This document shows positions 53,519 through 64,000 of a stretch of DNA of 64,000 nt, in pieces (positions within the stretch are counted from its first letter, which is position 1; each line of letters begins with the position of its first letter). The stretch lies in assembly GCA_934045075.1 (NCBI GenBank), contig OW203736.1:8447109-8511108 (forward strand), given 5' to 3'. A model generated the notes under the pieces. It was not told the DNA's origin. It saw only the letters and a program-made list of their open reading frames with translations, and did not search any database. Position numbers and translations under genes: made by a program. The stretch is from Yponomeuta sedellus (lineage: Eukaryota > Arthropoda > Insecta > Lepidoptera > Yponomeutidae).

Positions 53519-55413
53519 TTGTGTAAGTAAGGCCCGCAATTTAATCGATTTTTTTCTCCATCTAACAGTTCCCAAAATAAATCCGCTCCTATCAGGACGT
53601 CTATGTCTGAAGGTACATTAAATGTGGGATCTGCCAGAGTAATGTTCTCCGGGATAGATAACATATCAAAATCTATACCTACCAAGGGTAGTCTAGATGT
53701 GATACACGGCAAGACTAGGCATTGCACTTGTGTATTGTATTCGCATGTCTTAGATCGCAAAGAAATATCACATAGTTGACTCGAGGTAGTGACCGATTGC
53801 CCTACACCCGAGACACGGACAGTGGACTGTATCATAGGGATCTCTAATCGTTTACATAATTTCTCTGTAATGAAAGAATGCTGACTGCCACTATCAAGAG
53901 GCGCACGCGCGCTGTGATATTCGTTGTGAGCGTCAGCTATTTCTATTACCGCCGTGGACAATAACACCGGTTGCAAACCTCTCGACACGGTTTGCAAGCC
54001 ATCGTCGCACCTAATCTCTCGCGAATAAGAATCAAATTGACTATGGAGTGCAGCCGAAACAGTAGGCAAGTGATTATCGGCCAGCTGTGAGTGATGCGCA
54101 CGCGCGGCTATCGCTGCATTTTCACATATGGGAGTGTGAAGCAACCCGTTATGTTTCTGCTGACATTGTCTGCACGAGCCAAAAGACACTGAATGCCCTG
54201 ATCGTAGACAGTTAGGGCACAGGTTTTTCTTTTCTACAAATTGAATCCTCTCTCGAATGGGTAAATTTAAGAAAATAATGCACGTATACAGTGCATGATA
54301 TTTCTCACATATACGTGTTGGCCTATCGGGCAGCGATTTGTTACGCGTTGTAATATAACTATGAACGTGTTGTTGCTGTTTATTAGCCGCTGAGTTGGAT
54401 GATTTGCTTTCATGTGGCTGTTTAGCTGCATTCGTCTTTCTGAAGCTAACCATTTCCAACATATCTGCTCTGTTTTTTAGGAAAGAAAACAAATCATCCA
54501 GTTTCAATGACTCATCACTGCGCGCTGTCAATGAACCTTTATGATTCTCCCACTCTCTCTCTGTGACAGAATCTGACCTGGTGACAACTAAATAAATAAT
54601 AAGGGTGTCCCACGAATCAGTTGGTTCACCAATAGTGTTTAGAGCACGCAAATTACGATTGACGGTATCTATCGATTTTCTTATATGCGCGGGCGGGCTT
54701 GCGCAATCGAAGGGATTGCAAACAGCGACTTAACATGGTTGTGGATCAATAAGCGATTGTTGTGAAACCTTTGCACTACTAAGTCCCATGCGTGGGTGTA
54801 GTTGGCTGCGGTAAATTCTAACGCGCTAATTACCTGCAGGACACTACCACTGAGCGACGATCGCAAATAATGAAATTTCTGTATAGCATTCAGGTCATTC
54901 CGTTCGTGTATCATAGTTACGTAAGAATTTTTAAATTCTAACCACTGATCGTGAGAACCGCTAAAAGAGGGTAACTTGATTTCTGGCAACTTGACCGAGG
55001 TTAACCTTTGCGAAGTGGTACACTTGAATTCGGAATTCTCTTCAACCAAACTGCATTTAGCAACTGCCATTACGCTGAAATATTGTTCTTCAAATTGTTC
55101 TCGATATTCTAAATGAACAGACAAATCGTGTTCTTCGAGAGTTCTCGATTTTCGTTTGAATAACGTTAAAATTACGAAATATCATCTCTGCGGACTGCAT
55201 CCGCAGCTGTAATTCCGCTCTTTCCACGTCATTCAAAGGGTTATCAGCGAATTTAGACACATATCTCTGAAATAATGTGACGCGCTGTCTTAGTGTACCG
55301 CTTTGTCTCCGGAGGTCCGACAAACGGTCGCTAATTTCGCGTTTTCGGGGACTTTTTGGCAAGTTTAATTGAACGGCACTAGCAGAAGCTTGTTTAAATT
55401 CATCGTCACTCAT
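53519..55413 (-). pseudogene. BEL/Pao 2 gag-protease, frameshifted
   Basis: Starts MSDDEFKQASASAVQLNL (55413). After a frameshift near 55100 comes a DUF1759 gag part (LPSFSGSHDQWLEFKNSYVT, then FHYLRSSLSGSVLQVI). After another break near 54665 follow a Cys-rich zinc part (CPNCLRSGHSVSFGSCRQCQ) and an aspartic protease (APLDSGSQHSFITEKLC, with the catalytic DSG) up to DVLIGADLFWELL. The frame then enters Harbinger sequence. In BEL/Pao elements gag and protease precede RT in one polyprotein. The RT and RNase H that should follow are missing. Confidence 0.9.
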
Positions 55414-55740
55414 TTTGGGGGCTTATAAGAACAAAATAGTACTCGCAAAAACACGATGTAGGTAGGTGCAGCGGGGCGAACACGACGACAAAGGTAAGCT
55501 CGACTGGCGTGGCGCAAAATGAGCTGAAATTGTACAAAAACAACACTGTATTAGTTTAATGAGCTTGAGGATGGGATAAGGATGGAGTAGAAGGCCTGAC
55601 CGTGGTTCTGAAGACTTCTTCTCTCGATGTGAATCTCCAAATGCGGCGGCGAATGTCCGTTGCGGTGACAAAGATCCGAATTGTGGCAAGGAAGGTGCAA
55701 ATGCGGTGACGAAGGTCCCAATGCGGCGACGAAGGTCCAA
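55414..55740 (-). other. BEL/Pao 2 leader with short tandem repeats
   Basis: 5' untranslated leader between the 5' LTR and gag. At 55640-55740 units of about 20-24 bp like AATGCGGCGACGAAGGTCC repeat four to five times up to the LTR edge, where the primer-binding site should lie. Confidence 0.7.
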
Positions 55741-56046
55741 TGATAAAGCTCTCGTGCTTCTCTGCGAAGTCAGTCTTCTCTCCTTCCTTCTCCTCTTCTC
55801 TCCTCTTTAAATATTTTAATGTAGCCTGACTGTTACGGGTCAAAATTTTATTAAAAATTTCTCTCTTAAAAAAATCGTTTATTACTCGACAGTCGGAATT
55901 CGAATGAAAGAAATTTAAAAACTAACACAGGTGGCAGCACCATCACATGCAGAGCCACCTAGTGAATGTTACGGGAACCTCGCAGATATTTATCTATATT
56001 ACAGCTTCCTTCGACGTCTTTTCCGCGACCACAGATGGCGTTAACA
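55741..56046 (-). repeat. BEL/Pao 2, 5' LTR
   Basis: 306 bp, aligned over its full length with 49278-49581. The minus strand starts TGTTAACGCC. Confidence 0.92.
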
Positions 56047-56051
56047 CTAGT

Positions 56052-56344
56052 AGTTTTGAAGAAAAACAAAAAACAAATTTTAAGAATATGTTGACAAAAA
56101 TCAAACCATTTATTAATCTTTTTTTTGTTAGTTTAATGTTAAAATACTAAATGAACTCTACCTTAATGCTAACTTTAAATTACCTTTATACTAACTTAAA
56201 ACTAACCTAAAACTAAATAATTTACACTGGATTTCTCATTTGAGTATTCTAGCTGATCATAACTTAAGTATCCTGCCGTTTCACTTGACATCTCAAAGAT
56301 ATAAAGTGACAAAGATGAATCTATTTGCAATCTATCTTAAATTA
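56052..56344. other. No recognised feature
   Basis: AT-rich flank of BEL/Pao 2; nothing seen. Confidence 0.5.
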
Positions 56345-57270
56345 CACCCTATATACATATTGCACAGCTTTTATTAATTCTTCAAATGGGTCTTTGTGAT
56401 GAATGCGAATTTTCCTCCTCCAAGAATATTCTATGAGCCAGTCCGTGAAATTGCCTTTATATTGGTCTTTCCAAAGGCCATTTTAAGTCCACGCCACTGG
56501 CTCTCAATTCTTTGTGTGTGTGTCCCATCTGGTGCCACAAATCTGTTTTCTGGATCACTGTGATTAACATTTTTTTGCATATAATTATAGTTCGAAAGGC
56601 TGTCATAAGCTCTCCAGTAATCCGTATGAATTTCGGAACCTTCCTGAACATGTTTTTGGATGAGTGGCACCAGAATCTCAGCAGATCGTTCATTGTTTGG
56701 ACACACCTCTGACCGCAAATCATCACTCCCATTCTCAATCATACCAATAACCCAGTGGCCTTCAATTTTGCGGCCACGGTTGTATTTTCTTTTTCCAAAT
56801 TTGCTTTCATCAATTTGTACAATGTTTCCAATTCCTCCAATCTTCCCTTCCTCCTCTTGGTGTTCTAATTCGTAAACAATGACAGCCTCCCTACAGTAAC
56901 TGTACCAGTCACCGACTGTCCTGGTTGACAAGACTGTGTCCCTGTCGTCAGCGGCAGAATATTTTTGAACCTGCTCATAAGTATAGCCTTCGCTAAATGC
57001 AAACATTAATTCAAATATCACCGGTAGTGGAATCTTTTGCTCCACGTATCTTTTGCTCTTGATACACTTCGAATACGGCAGTTACTCTTCCGGCATCGAA
57101 AAACACCCAAATGGCCATATGACTCTGAATCTGATAAAGGCATTGGCCTTCGGTGGTAAGAACAATTTTTTACTGCAAGAATTAATTTCTTATCTACAGC
57201 GAACTGAACACATTGTTCATGTGTCCCCAGACGACTGTAAAGTCGACGGGGATTCCATTGAGACCTGAAA
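56345..57270 (-). pseudogene. Merlin-type (ISXO2-like) transposase relic
   Basis: From a TTTCAG acceptor near 57270 the minus strand reads LAVKNCSYHRRPMPLSDSES and FRCRKSNCRIRSVSR, the zinc part. After a frameshift near 57050 comes LPVIFELMFAFSEGYTYEQV. The ISXO2-like core follows: VQIDESKFGKRKYNRGR (first Asp), HWVIGMIENG, EIHTDYWRAYDSL (second Asp), VNHSDPENRFVAPDGTHTQR and IESQWRGLK (Glu). A frameshift near 56455 precedes a C-terminus NFTDWLIEYSWRRK. The core keeps all DDE residues. Merlin transposons are the eukaryotic relatives of bacterial IS1016/IS1595. Confidence 0.9.
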
Positions 57271-57299
57271 CAAAGAAATACTACATTAATAAATAAGCT

Positions 57300-57571
57300 G
57301 ATTCTGTTTTCAATCTTACATGTTCAACCTAACACGCTCCGTCGCACCTATATTTGTGTTGTAGCAGATTTCTGTTTATCACTGTCAATCTAATTAACCT
57401 GACTAGTTGGTAGTTTTTTACCTAACAGTTGATTCTGTTTTCAATCTTACATGTTCAACCTAACACGCTCCTACGCGCTCCGCTTCGCTACGCGCTCCGT
57501 CGCACCTATATTTGTGTTGTAGCAGATTTCTGTTTATCACTGTCAATCTAATTAACCTGACTAGTTGGTAG
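57300..57571. repeat. 131-bp direct repeat, second copy with a 28-29-bp insertion
   Basis: GATTCTGTTTTCAATC begins copies at 57300 and 57431. The second holds an extra run of TACGCGCTCCGCTTCGC type after AACACGCTCC, itself made of GCGCTCC repeats. Both end in TAATTAACCTGACTAGTTGG. Confidence 0.93.
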
Positions 57572-57633
57572 AACATAAACAATTATGTAGGACAAAGGAG
57601 AATCTAAAATAAATATTGACTCACCTCAACTCT

Positions 57634-58101
57634 TCAGACAAATATCTGACGCCCAAAAGACCCAGTCGTAGGTAGGCTAACGTACTCCTCGTCAGAGTCC
57701 GCAAGCGGCTCAATAGAGTCCATCACTTGCATAGTCACTGTGGCAGACGAACACGGCGGCACTGCGGAAGAGCACGTAGGAAGCGGCTCACCAGAGTCCA
57801 AAGCATTCACTACACTCGATTCCGCAGGCAAACTCGGCGGCACTACGGAAGAGCTCGTAGGAAGCGGCTCACTAGAGTCCAAAGCATTCACTACACTCGA
57901 TTCCGTAGGCAAACTCGGCGGCACTGAAGAAGAGCTCGTAGCAGCGTTGCAAAACCAAGAATTATAAATTCGGTAGGGTTGCCAATAAAAAATCGGTAGT
58001 TTTCGGTAGATTTTTATTTGTATCAATTTTGACAAATTATTATTTATACCATCCTTGAGACGAAATTTTACTGAACATGGCTTTAGGTATATTAAAATCA
58101 T
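57634..58101 (-). CDS. Acidic Ser/Pro-rich repeat ORF (unknown)
   Basis: An open minus-strand frame whose central part is an in-frame 81-bp repeat encoding PPSLPAESSVVNALDSGEPL and similar, two full copies plus a partial third, followed by DSDEEYVSLPTTG. The first 60 residues (from 58101) are derived from the end of the neighbouring hAT element and are probably not part of a natural protein. A GGTGAGT donor-like site lies just after the stop, so it could be the first exon of the Merlin gene. No domain is recognised. Confidence 0.35.
   Translation of the reverse strand: MILIYLKPCSVKFRLKDGINNNLSKLIQIKIYRKLPIFYWQPYRIYNSWFCNAATSSSSVPPSLPTESSVVNALDSSEPLPTSSSVVPPSLPAESSVVNALDSGEPLPTCSSAVPPCSSATVTMQVMDSIEPLADSDEEYVSLPTTGSFGRQIFV
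57750..57945. repeat. 81-bp minisatellite
   Basis: GGCGGCACTGCGGAAGAG-type starts lie at about 57755, 57836 and 57917. The spacing of 81 bp keeps the minus-strand frame. Confidence 0.9.
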
Positions 58102-60130
58102 AGCAGTTTTTATCGCCTATGTGTCTCTTCGCATGCAAAAGCCCAACTAAGGCATCGGTTGACAGGCGGTTGCGGTTTTTATTAAATTTACTGCAGAAAA
58201 AATCCTTTCCACGTTTGCAGATGAGTGCGGTACAGATAAAATATGAAAAACGAATGTAGTCACTAATCCGAATAAAGGTGTTCCGTCACCGCCTTTCATT
58301 TGAGCCACATTTGCCCAGAAATCTTCGGCATCATCTTAAAACATATTAATTTCTTGAGTGTTCCTAAGCAGGCGCCACTGTGTATCTATGTCCTGGTAGT
58401 CTTTCGCATCAACGAGTCCGGGAAATGCTCTGCAGAGTGGGATTAGACTTGGGTGAATTCCTTTTTTTACATTTTCTGGAGCCAAAACATTTAAGTCTTT
58501 CAGTGGGTTGTTTTTTAGGGGAAATCTTTGAATAATTTGCTCAGAAGCTTCAATATAAAACTGTAGACATCTTGTTCGAAATAAATTCAACTGATCTGCA
58601 GTCAAACTGTTATTATTCAGTAAAGTATCCATAACTTTTGCTCCAAAGTACATCTCATGTATATCCAAAAAGTTATGAGAATTTTTAAAGTTCACATCTT
58701 CAATGCTAGTTGCATTCAAGTAAGACCTCTTTAAAAAGCAGTCTAACAGAGTTTTCAAGGATGCACACACGTGCGAGTATAAAATGTGAATTCTAGCACC
58801 CTCCGCTTGCATTTCTTTGTTCAGCTGGTTAAAAATTGGCAAGACAAAATCTAAAAATTGAAGGAATAAAAGAGATACCGGATCGTTCAATTTATTTAAA
58901 ATATTTGAGGCCATTAGCAACTCGTTTTGTGAGGCGGCAGCATCGATGAAATATAATTTTAGAGCAGGATATTGCTGTAGAATCCGACTAACAGCTGCAT
59001 GTACCGACAGCCATCTCGTCTGGCAAGGGTGTAAAATCTTGTGAATTTTTAATTGGCAAAATATTTGAAACTCTTCATACTTTTTTGTTCTTTTCGGACT
59101 TGAACCGAAGTAATTATAAATGTCCCGGACTAAATCTTCGACGAATCGAGGGATTTTCTCGCCAGCTTAAGATGCGCATAAATGAAAAGAATGGCATGTA
59201 CATTTCATGATGAATAAATTTGGGATTTCTGATTTTAATAAAACCATCACTGAATGTCTTTGTCCCATCATTACATTTGCACCATCGGATGCAAATCCAA
59301 TCAAATTATTTTTATAAGGAATATTGTTGTCCATGAAAAACTTTACAATGCTTTCACAAAGTGTGGTGGCATCTGCTGAAGAAAGCGGAATCAGGGTGAG
59401 AAAAGAATCACGTACTTGATTATTTTTGACATACCTTGCCACCATGCAAAGATGTTTTGTCGTTGATAGGTCTGTTGATTCATCAATAACCAACGAAAAT
59501 TTAACATTACGTAAATCTTCACAAAGTTCTGCGAAACTCTCTGCACCAATTACATTTTCCACGATAGACTGCACTCTTGGACGTGAGCATTTTAAACTTT
59601 TTGCAACTTTAGAGTCTGGACAAATCTGTACAACTAATTTAGAAAGATGATCAGTAATATTATATGGAAGATTATGCTCAGCCACAAACCCAGCAATCCG
59701 GATTTCACCTGAAATGAAGGAAATTGTTGATTTAACAATTCATTATACAGACTCTATTTTACATTGCTAACGGTGCGGCGCAAAGAATTTGATAACTTAC
59801 TTACCTTCTTTCACTTGATGTTGATGTAACTTCTTTACTAACGAAGTCTGACAATTTTGGTTGAACAGCTAAGCTCTTAACACTCTTTTCGTGAAGTTTA
59901 GAACTGGCATGTTTTTTGAGAGCGTCGTATCCCGAAGATATATTTATCTCCTTATTACAAGATTTGCACATTGCAAAAGTAGGTTTTGATAAATGTGGAG
60001 ACAACCATGCAGAGAATTCCTGTCGTAACTCCCACTCTTTTTTATATTTTTGTTGATATTTCTTTCGCTTGACACCTGTACTGGTCGATGCGCCAGCACC
60101 AGAATCAGAATCTGAACTTTCCTCAGACAT
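58090..60130 (-). pseudogene. BED-type hAT transposase, nearly complete
   Basis: Exon 1 (60130-59803) starts MSEESSDSDSGAGAST and has a BED-like finger (CKSCNKEINISSGYDALKKH) and a GGTAAGTAAG donor. Exon 2 starts at 59709 after TTTCAG and holds GAESFAELCEDL, SLVIDESTDLSTTKHLCMV (catalytic Asp) and LIGFASDGANVMMG (Asp). It continues with CHPCQTRW-type sequence (HPCQTRWLSVH) and the dimerisation part (LSVPHSSANVERIFS). Breaks: a TAA at 59167-59169, a TAA at 58336-58338, and a frameshift near 58175 before TDALVGLLHAKRHIG. Few breaks imply recent loss of function. It resembles ZBED/FAM200-like hAT proteins. Confidence 0.88.
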
Positions 60131-61470
60131 TATAAAGTTAACTTCGCACTAAGAAAATGAATCCGTAAGAGCTGACGAGCTCTACGAGAAAGAATGAATC
60201 GAATATGAAATGTTTTCAAAAAAGAAGTCATTTCATGTTTACAGGGGATTTCCCTTACTGTATCCCATCAAATCCTTCTAGTATTATGAATCTTAATACG
60301 TATTCTATAGAGTCCATTTCTATTTATAGTATTTGGAGCATACGGCCAAACAAGGTTCTTCCCCTTGGCATCGAGCGAGACGATAAGATCAGAATATGCG
60401 CGAGAAAAGGATAGCTTAATAATTTCGTTAATAAGTGTGATTGAGATGGACTATGGGCAGGGTTCATAGCATGTTCATAGAGTAAAATAGTGTAGTGTTG
60501 CTACAAATAATAAAGAATTTAGTTTTTTTCTCGTAAAAACCAGCGGCAAACTAAAAAATCGGTAGACGGGTCTGGCCGTGAAAAGTTGTACCATAACACA
60601 TTGGAACATGTAACACACATAACACACTAACACACTGAAAAGAGGCAGAAATTAGTAAAGATGGGTTTACATTGGTTTGGAAAAAGTCACTTTTTGCAAC
60701 TTTAGTATGGAAATTGTTGCCATACTTAATATCTTGACGTTTTTACCAAGCTGTATGTTAGCATGTTTTTGCCGGCCACACTAGAGGTACCTACTAGGTT
60801 AAAAATGAAATATATCTTAAAAAAGTAATTTAAGCTTCTTTATTTATTTTCCATCTATAAACAACATGAAATCAAACATAATAACAAAAATATTTCCAAA
60901 AAGCCTCAAATAATTATAATCTTTCATTACAATTTTAGAATAACATCAATTAAAATCTTTATCATAAATAAACACAATTTCTTACATCTATGAATTCTTA
61001 CGGCTTTCTTTTAAACCTGTTTAAATATAAAACTAAACACAATGTATGCATCTGAAATCATATGACAAAACTATCTCGATATGTTTCATGGTTTTGTAAA
61101 GGTACCTACTTATACAAGTTGTTGTTTTGGTTGGATTCAATTTCTTTTAGTTATTTAAAAGATTACCTATCACCTCCGATCACAGTCGCTTTTTCCAGAT
61201 TGCAATATAATTGCAATCTGGAAAAGAGTGAAAAATACTAAATATTCATTAATGAACTTAACTTTTCACTTAACCATCACAACATGTCTTAGTTATTAAA
61301 AGAAATATCGTCACTACTATATTTGAGTAAATATTCTTTTGGGCAGTGTTCATTTTGCACCAGATCTATTTTTTTTACAGTAGAAACTAGTGGCACGCTG
61401 TCGTAATCTTTTTTTTTGGTAACACAAATTTTAGTGAAGGCTTTTTCACCATTTTTAAAAATGAAATCAA
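60131..61470. other. No gene recognised; one palindrome
   Basis: The 5' side of the hAT element, a 69-codon plus frame (60205-60414) of unknown nature, an ACACATAACACACTAACAC run near 60610, and AT-rich sequence. Confidence 0.4.
61191..61225. repeat. Perfect palindrome, 16-bp arms
   Basis: TTTTCCAGATTGCAAT and its exact inverse, separated by three bases (ATA). Confidence 0.95.
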
Positions 61471-61484
61471 ATAATTATTAGCTT

Positions 61485-61677
61485 AAAAACCTATTTAGAG
61501 GCTAAAAATTTCACCCATGCCGGGATTCGAACCCGCAACCTCTGGCTATCCGTGCCAGATAGCACGGATAGCCAGAGGTTGCGGGTTCGAATCCCGGCAT
61601 GGGTGAAATTTTTAGCCTCTAAATAGGTTTTTAAATTTGTTCCTTAGCACGGGTTAGTGCATTAAAATAAAAATAGT
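61485..61677 (+). mobile_element. Fold-back tRNA-derived SINE, copy 5
   Basis: Flanked by an exact 14-bp duplication ATAATTATTAGCTT (61471-61484 and 61678-61691). Tail on the right (CACGGGTTAGTGCATTAAAA). Two tRNA 3' halves face each other around a short centre near 61560. The insertion lies in the last codons of the transposase-like gene to its right. The long, exact duplication is the strongest proof of retrotransposition. Confidence 0.93.
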
Positions 61678-61691
61678 ATAATTATTAGCTT

Positions 61692-64000
61692 CTTCTTTTG
61701 TAGTTATACTTTCGACAAATCCTATGTAATACTTCCAATTATTTCTTTTATAATAACGCACATGTATACAATCACTGACATTTATTGTATCATTTTCATC
61801 AAGAGTGTTTAAATTATCATCTTGACTGAGCAATTCTTCATCTAAGAATTCTACATTTTCTTGTATCGACAATATCTCATTTTCTTTTGGTACGTTTGGT
61901 TGTGTATCAGTGCGGTTATCGTCCTCCTCAGTCGTATCAACTTGGGGAATAAAAATTTCATCTTCCGATGAATCTTGTAATGAATAATCATCATCATTTT
62001 CTGTAGAACTATCGTCATCAATTTTTGGTTTCTTGGGCTTCATTCAGCAGTTCAAGTTTACGTTTTATTTTTTTCGGTTTTACTTTTTGAGTTATTTTAG
62101 GATTTAGGATATCATCCATTCTAACTTTTGTTGTATTAAAAGGATCAAAATCTTTTAAGTCAAAATATTTCCTGTTTTGTTCTGTATTTTTTATATCTGA
62201 TAGAACTGTCACATATTTCCTATTCTCTTCCCTGGTTTTTGGTTCTGGCTTTTGCAGACTCATTTTTTTTAAATCGAAGCACTTGCAATATGAATTTTCT
62301 GAACTTTCTAAATAGCAGAAACAACTCAGACTTCTATAAAAGATTTCATCATTGTTAGTATTAATAATTTGGTAAATCTTCATTGTCCTGGTATTGTGAG
62401 AAGTTCAATTGTCAGCATCTGAATAGTGTCTTCTGGGATGAGAAAAACTTTGACAGTAGTATCAGATTCCGCAAGGAGCTGAAATGCTATATCCGCGTTC
62501 ACAACGTCGAGGCCGCAGTTGACAAAAGAGTCCAGCTTTCTTTTGATTGCCCCGCCTACACCATCGGCTGCCCCTTTCCCATGGGAGGCCTCCGAAAAAT
62601 TCCATGTTGAGGTGGTGAATCCATATTTTTTCATATAAACAGAAAAATAATGAAAATTTTTTCTGGAGGTACTGTGTGGTGGGACCATCAGAACAAAAGT
62701 GGGCTTTGGTAATAGTAGGATACTCATTTTTGACGAATTCAAGTACAGGGTTCATATGCGCCCATATCGCTTCGGGACCGTGATAGTTATTATTTGATAA
62801 TGAACAAAATGTTACTGGTTTCTTTCCTTTGAGATACATCACTCCAGTATGAAGAGTTATTTGTTGTCTGGAAGCACCGAAGTGCATTGACTGTATCTCA
62901 GTACCCAATTTGCAGCCATAGTTCTCCGAATAATCAATATGAAATACAACTGAATGGTCGTCTAAATTATTTATACATCTCCGATACTCTCTGTATTGAT
63001 GAATTATGTGATAGGCATGCTTTTTAAACTGCTCTAATTCTTGAGAAAATGCATAAATCAAATTTTTGAGAGGTGCCGTTTTCTTTTCTTTTATTACCTT
63101 CTTGGTGGTCTTTGTGTCTTCACTGTTCTTTTCTTTATATTCATGTGCTTTCGTTATCCATTCATGCCAAGAGACTGTTTCATCTGGCATGAAATTATGA
63201 AATTCAATTTTCTTATTCTTGCATACCTCACATTCTTTAGACCGTAGATCACAAACAACCATGGAAAGCAACCCGTCTAATGATTGAGTTTCAATCATTT
63301 TCATAGATCTTAGAACTTTCAGTTTTAATGATAAATTTTCATGCTTTATGCAGGCGCAGGTGTTGCGACTATTTGTTTTCGGCGATAAAACATAAAAAGG
63401 TCTATATTTTTTAAATGTCGAGTATGACAATAAGCCACCTTCTGATTTATATTTTTGTATAAATTCTTTAAACTGTTTAACAGGTACCTTCTTTGAATTT
63501 TATTCTTTTTCTGTACCTTAACTTCGTTCTTCCCGGCTGTGGCTCTGCTAACATCGTCGCGCTCGTAAAACTTGGTTAAATCATCTTGTAGCAAGGAAAT
63601 TTTCTTTTTTTTTAATGTGTGTCTTATCTTTCCTTTCAGTCCGATGAAACCAGCCAACTTAGTTTTGAGCTTGTACTGTTTGACTTTTTCATTATCAATT
63701 ATAAGAGATTTTATCCTTTGCTTGGATTCAAGGTCCTTTGCATGTTGGTACCCGGATTTTATTGAGTCTATAAAAACATTGTACTCCGTTAACTTTCTTT
63801 TAACTTTATCTTTGTCTACAACTGATATGGTAGGCAAATTTCCATTCATAAAAACATCTACAGATTTTGTTATGGGAGTCATATCGTTTATGTCAGTAGG
63901 GTTTGTACTAGCTGAATCAACGTAGTTTTCATTTTTAATTTTGTTTACTTTCTCGATTAGTTCCTCATTTTTCTTCTGCATCATACGTTTTAACTTTTGT
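61692..64000 (-). pseudogene. Transposase-like gene of insect multicopy family, partial
   Basis: Runs off the right edge. N-terminal helices with many Lys (63984-63480) are followed, after a frameshift near 63450, by FYVLSPKTNSRNTCACIKHE and KECEVCKNKKIEF. Then come FHIDYSENYGCKLGTEIQSM, MHFGASRQQITLHTGVMY and AHFCSDGPTTQYLQKKFSLF. After a frameshift near 62640 the frame reads NFSEASHGKGAADGVGGAIK, then an acidic tail (62040-61692). DYSENY, SDGPTTQ and SHGKGAADG look like three conserved acidic boxes of a DDE-type enzyme. The family is frequent and uncharacterised in insects; a Sola-type origin is my inference. The C-terminus is altered by SINE copy 5. Confidence 0.65.

Larger units (their letters stand above)
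49278..56046 (-). mobile_element. BEL/Pao retrotransposon 2, two LTRs, internally deleted
   Basis: Bounded by the 5-bp duplication CTAGT (49273-49277 and 56047-56051). LTRs lie at 49278-49581 and 55741-56046. Between them on the minus strand are gag-protease (55413-53519) and an integrase with the pol C-terminus (52593-51608). RT and RNase H are missing; at that point sits a short Harbinger derivative (52594-53518). About 2 kb of foreign or unassigned DNA lies between pol and the 3' LTR. Confidence 0.9.

Noticed and set aside
57960..60600. Terminal inverted repeats of the hAT element
   Set aside because: AAAAAATCGGTAG occurs near both sides but in the same orientation, so it does not define terminal inverted repeats.

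Overview
The window looks like accessory, transposon-packed DNA of an insect, most probably a moth or butterfly (Lepidoptera). The inference rests on AT-rich DNA, spliceosomal introns with GT..AG borders, a Helitron 3' end of the kind common in Lepidoptera (hairpin, then GGGCAAAAGCTAG), a tRNA-headed SINE with an ATT tail, and the mix of Jockey, RTE, BEL/Pao, P, Harbinger, mariner, piggyBac, hAT, Merlin and pogo pieces. There is no operon, no rRNA and no convincing working tRNA. The only candidate host gene is a DUF4806-type gene at 11.1-13.3 kb (minus), which carries one in-frame stop.

0-14 kb: a 0.54-kb (AGCA)n array; a decayed transposase-like gene; the first copy of a fold-back SINE; a pogo-type fragment; a broken Jockey element (4.27-8.28 kb) with a BEL/Pao LTR set directly against its poly-A; a BEL pol end joined to a truncated RTE element; then the DUF4806 gene with an 18-bp coding minisatellite. 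14-25 kb: a complete RTE-like retrotransposon with both ORFs open and an 11-bp target duplication (14.085-18.304 kb), a pogo-type relic, a 267-bp perfect tandem duplication and a hAT/ZMYM1-like relic. 24-31.4 kb: a P element (THAP type, minus) split by a tRNA-SINE, which is itself split by an RTE element with an open 1026-codon ORF. Target duplications support both events, and a mariner sits in another P-element intron.

31-46 kb: a piggyBac N-C fusion remnant, three more fold-back SINE copies, and Harbinger elements whose transposase and MADF genes lie on opposite strands with interleaved exons. One MADF gene is cut just after its start codon by a 4.06-kb Helitron (39.105-43.160 kb), which itself holds a DD41D rosa-type mariner. 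46-64 kb: a Penelope-like fragment, a Tc1/mariner-like relic, a BEL/Pao element with two LTRs and a CTAGT target duplication (49.278-56.046 kb) that lacks its RT region and carries a short Harbinger derivative, a Merlin relic, an 81-bp coding minisatellite, a BED/hAT transposase with few breaks, the fifth fold-back SINE, and a second transposase-like gene running off the right edge.

The most unusual item is the SINE family. All five full copies carry 11-14 bp target duplications and an A-rich tail, but also long inverted repeats and tRNA halves facing each other. Several unrelated short-loop palindromes of 14-31 bp arms elsewhere suggest that fold-back copying is frequent in this genome, or that the assembly holds palindromic artefacts.
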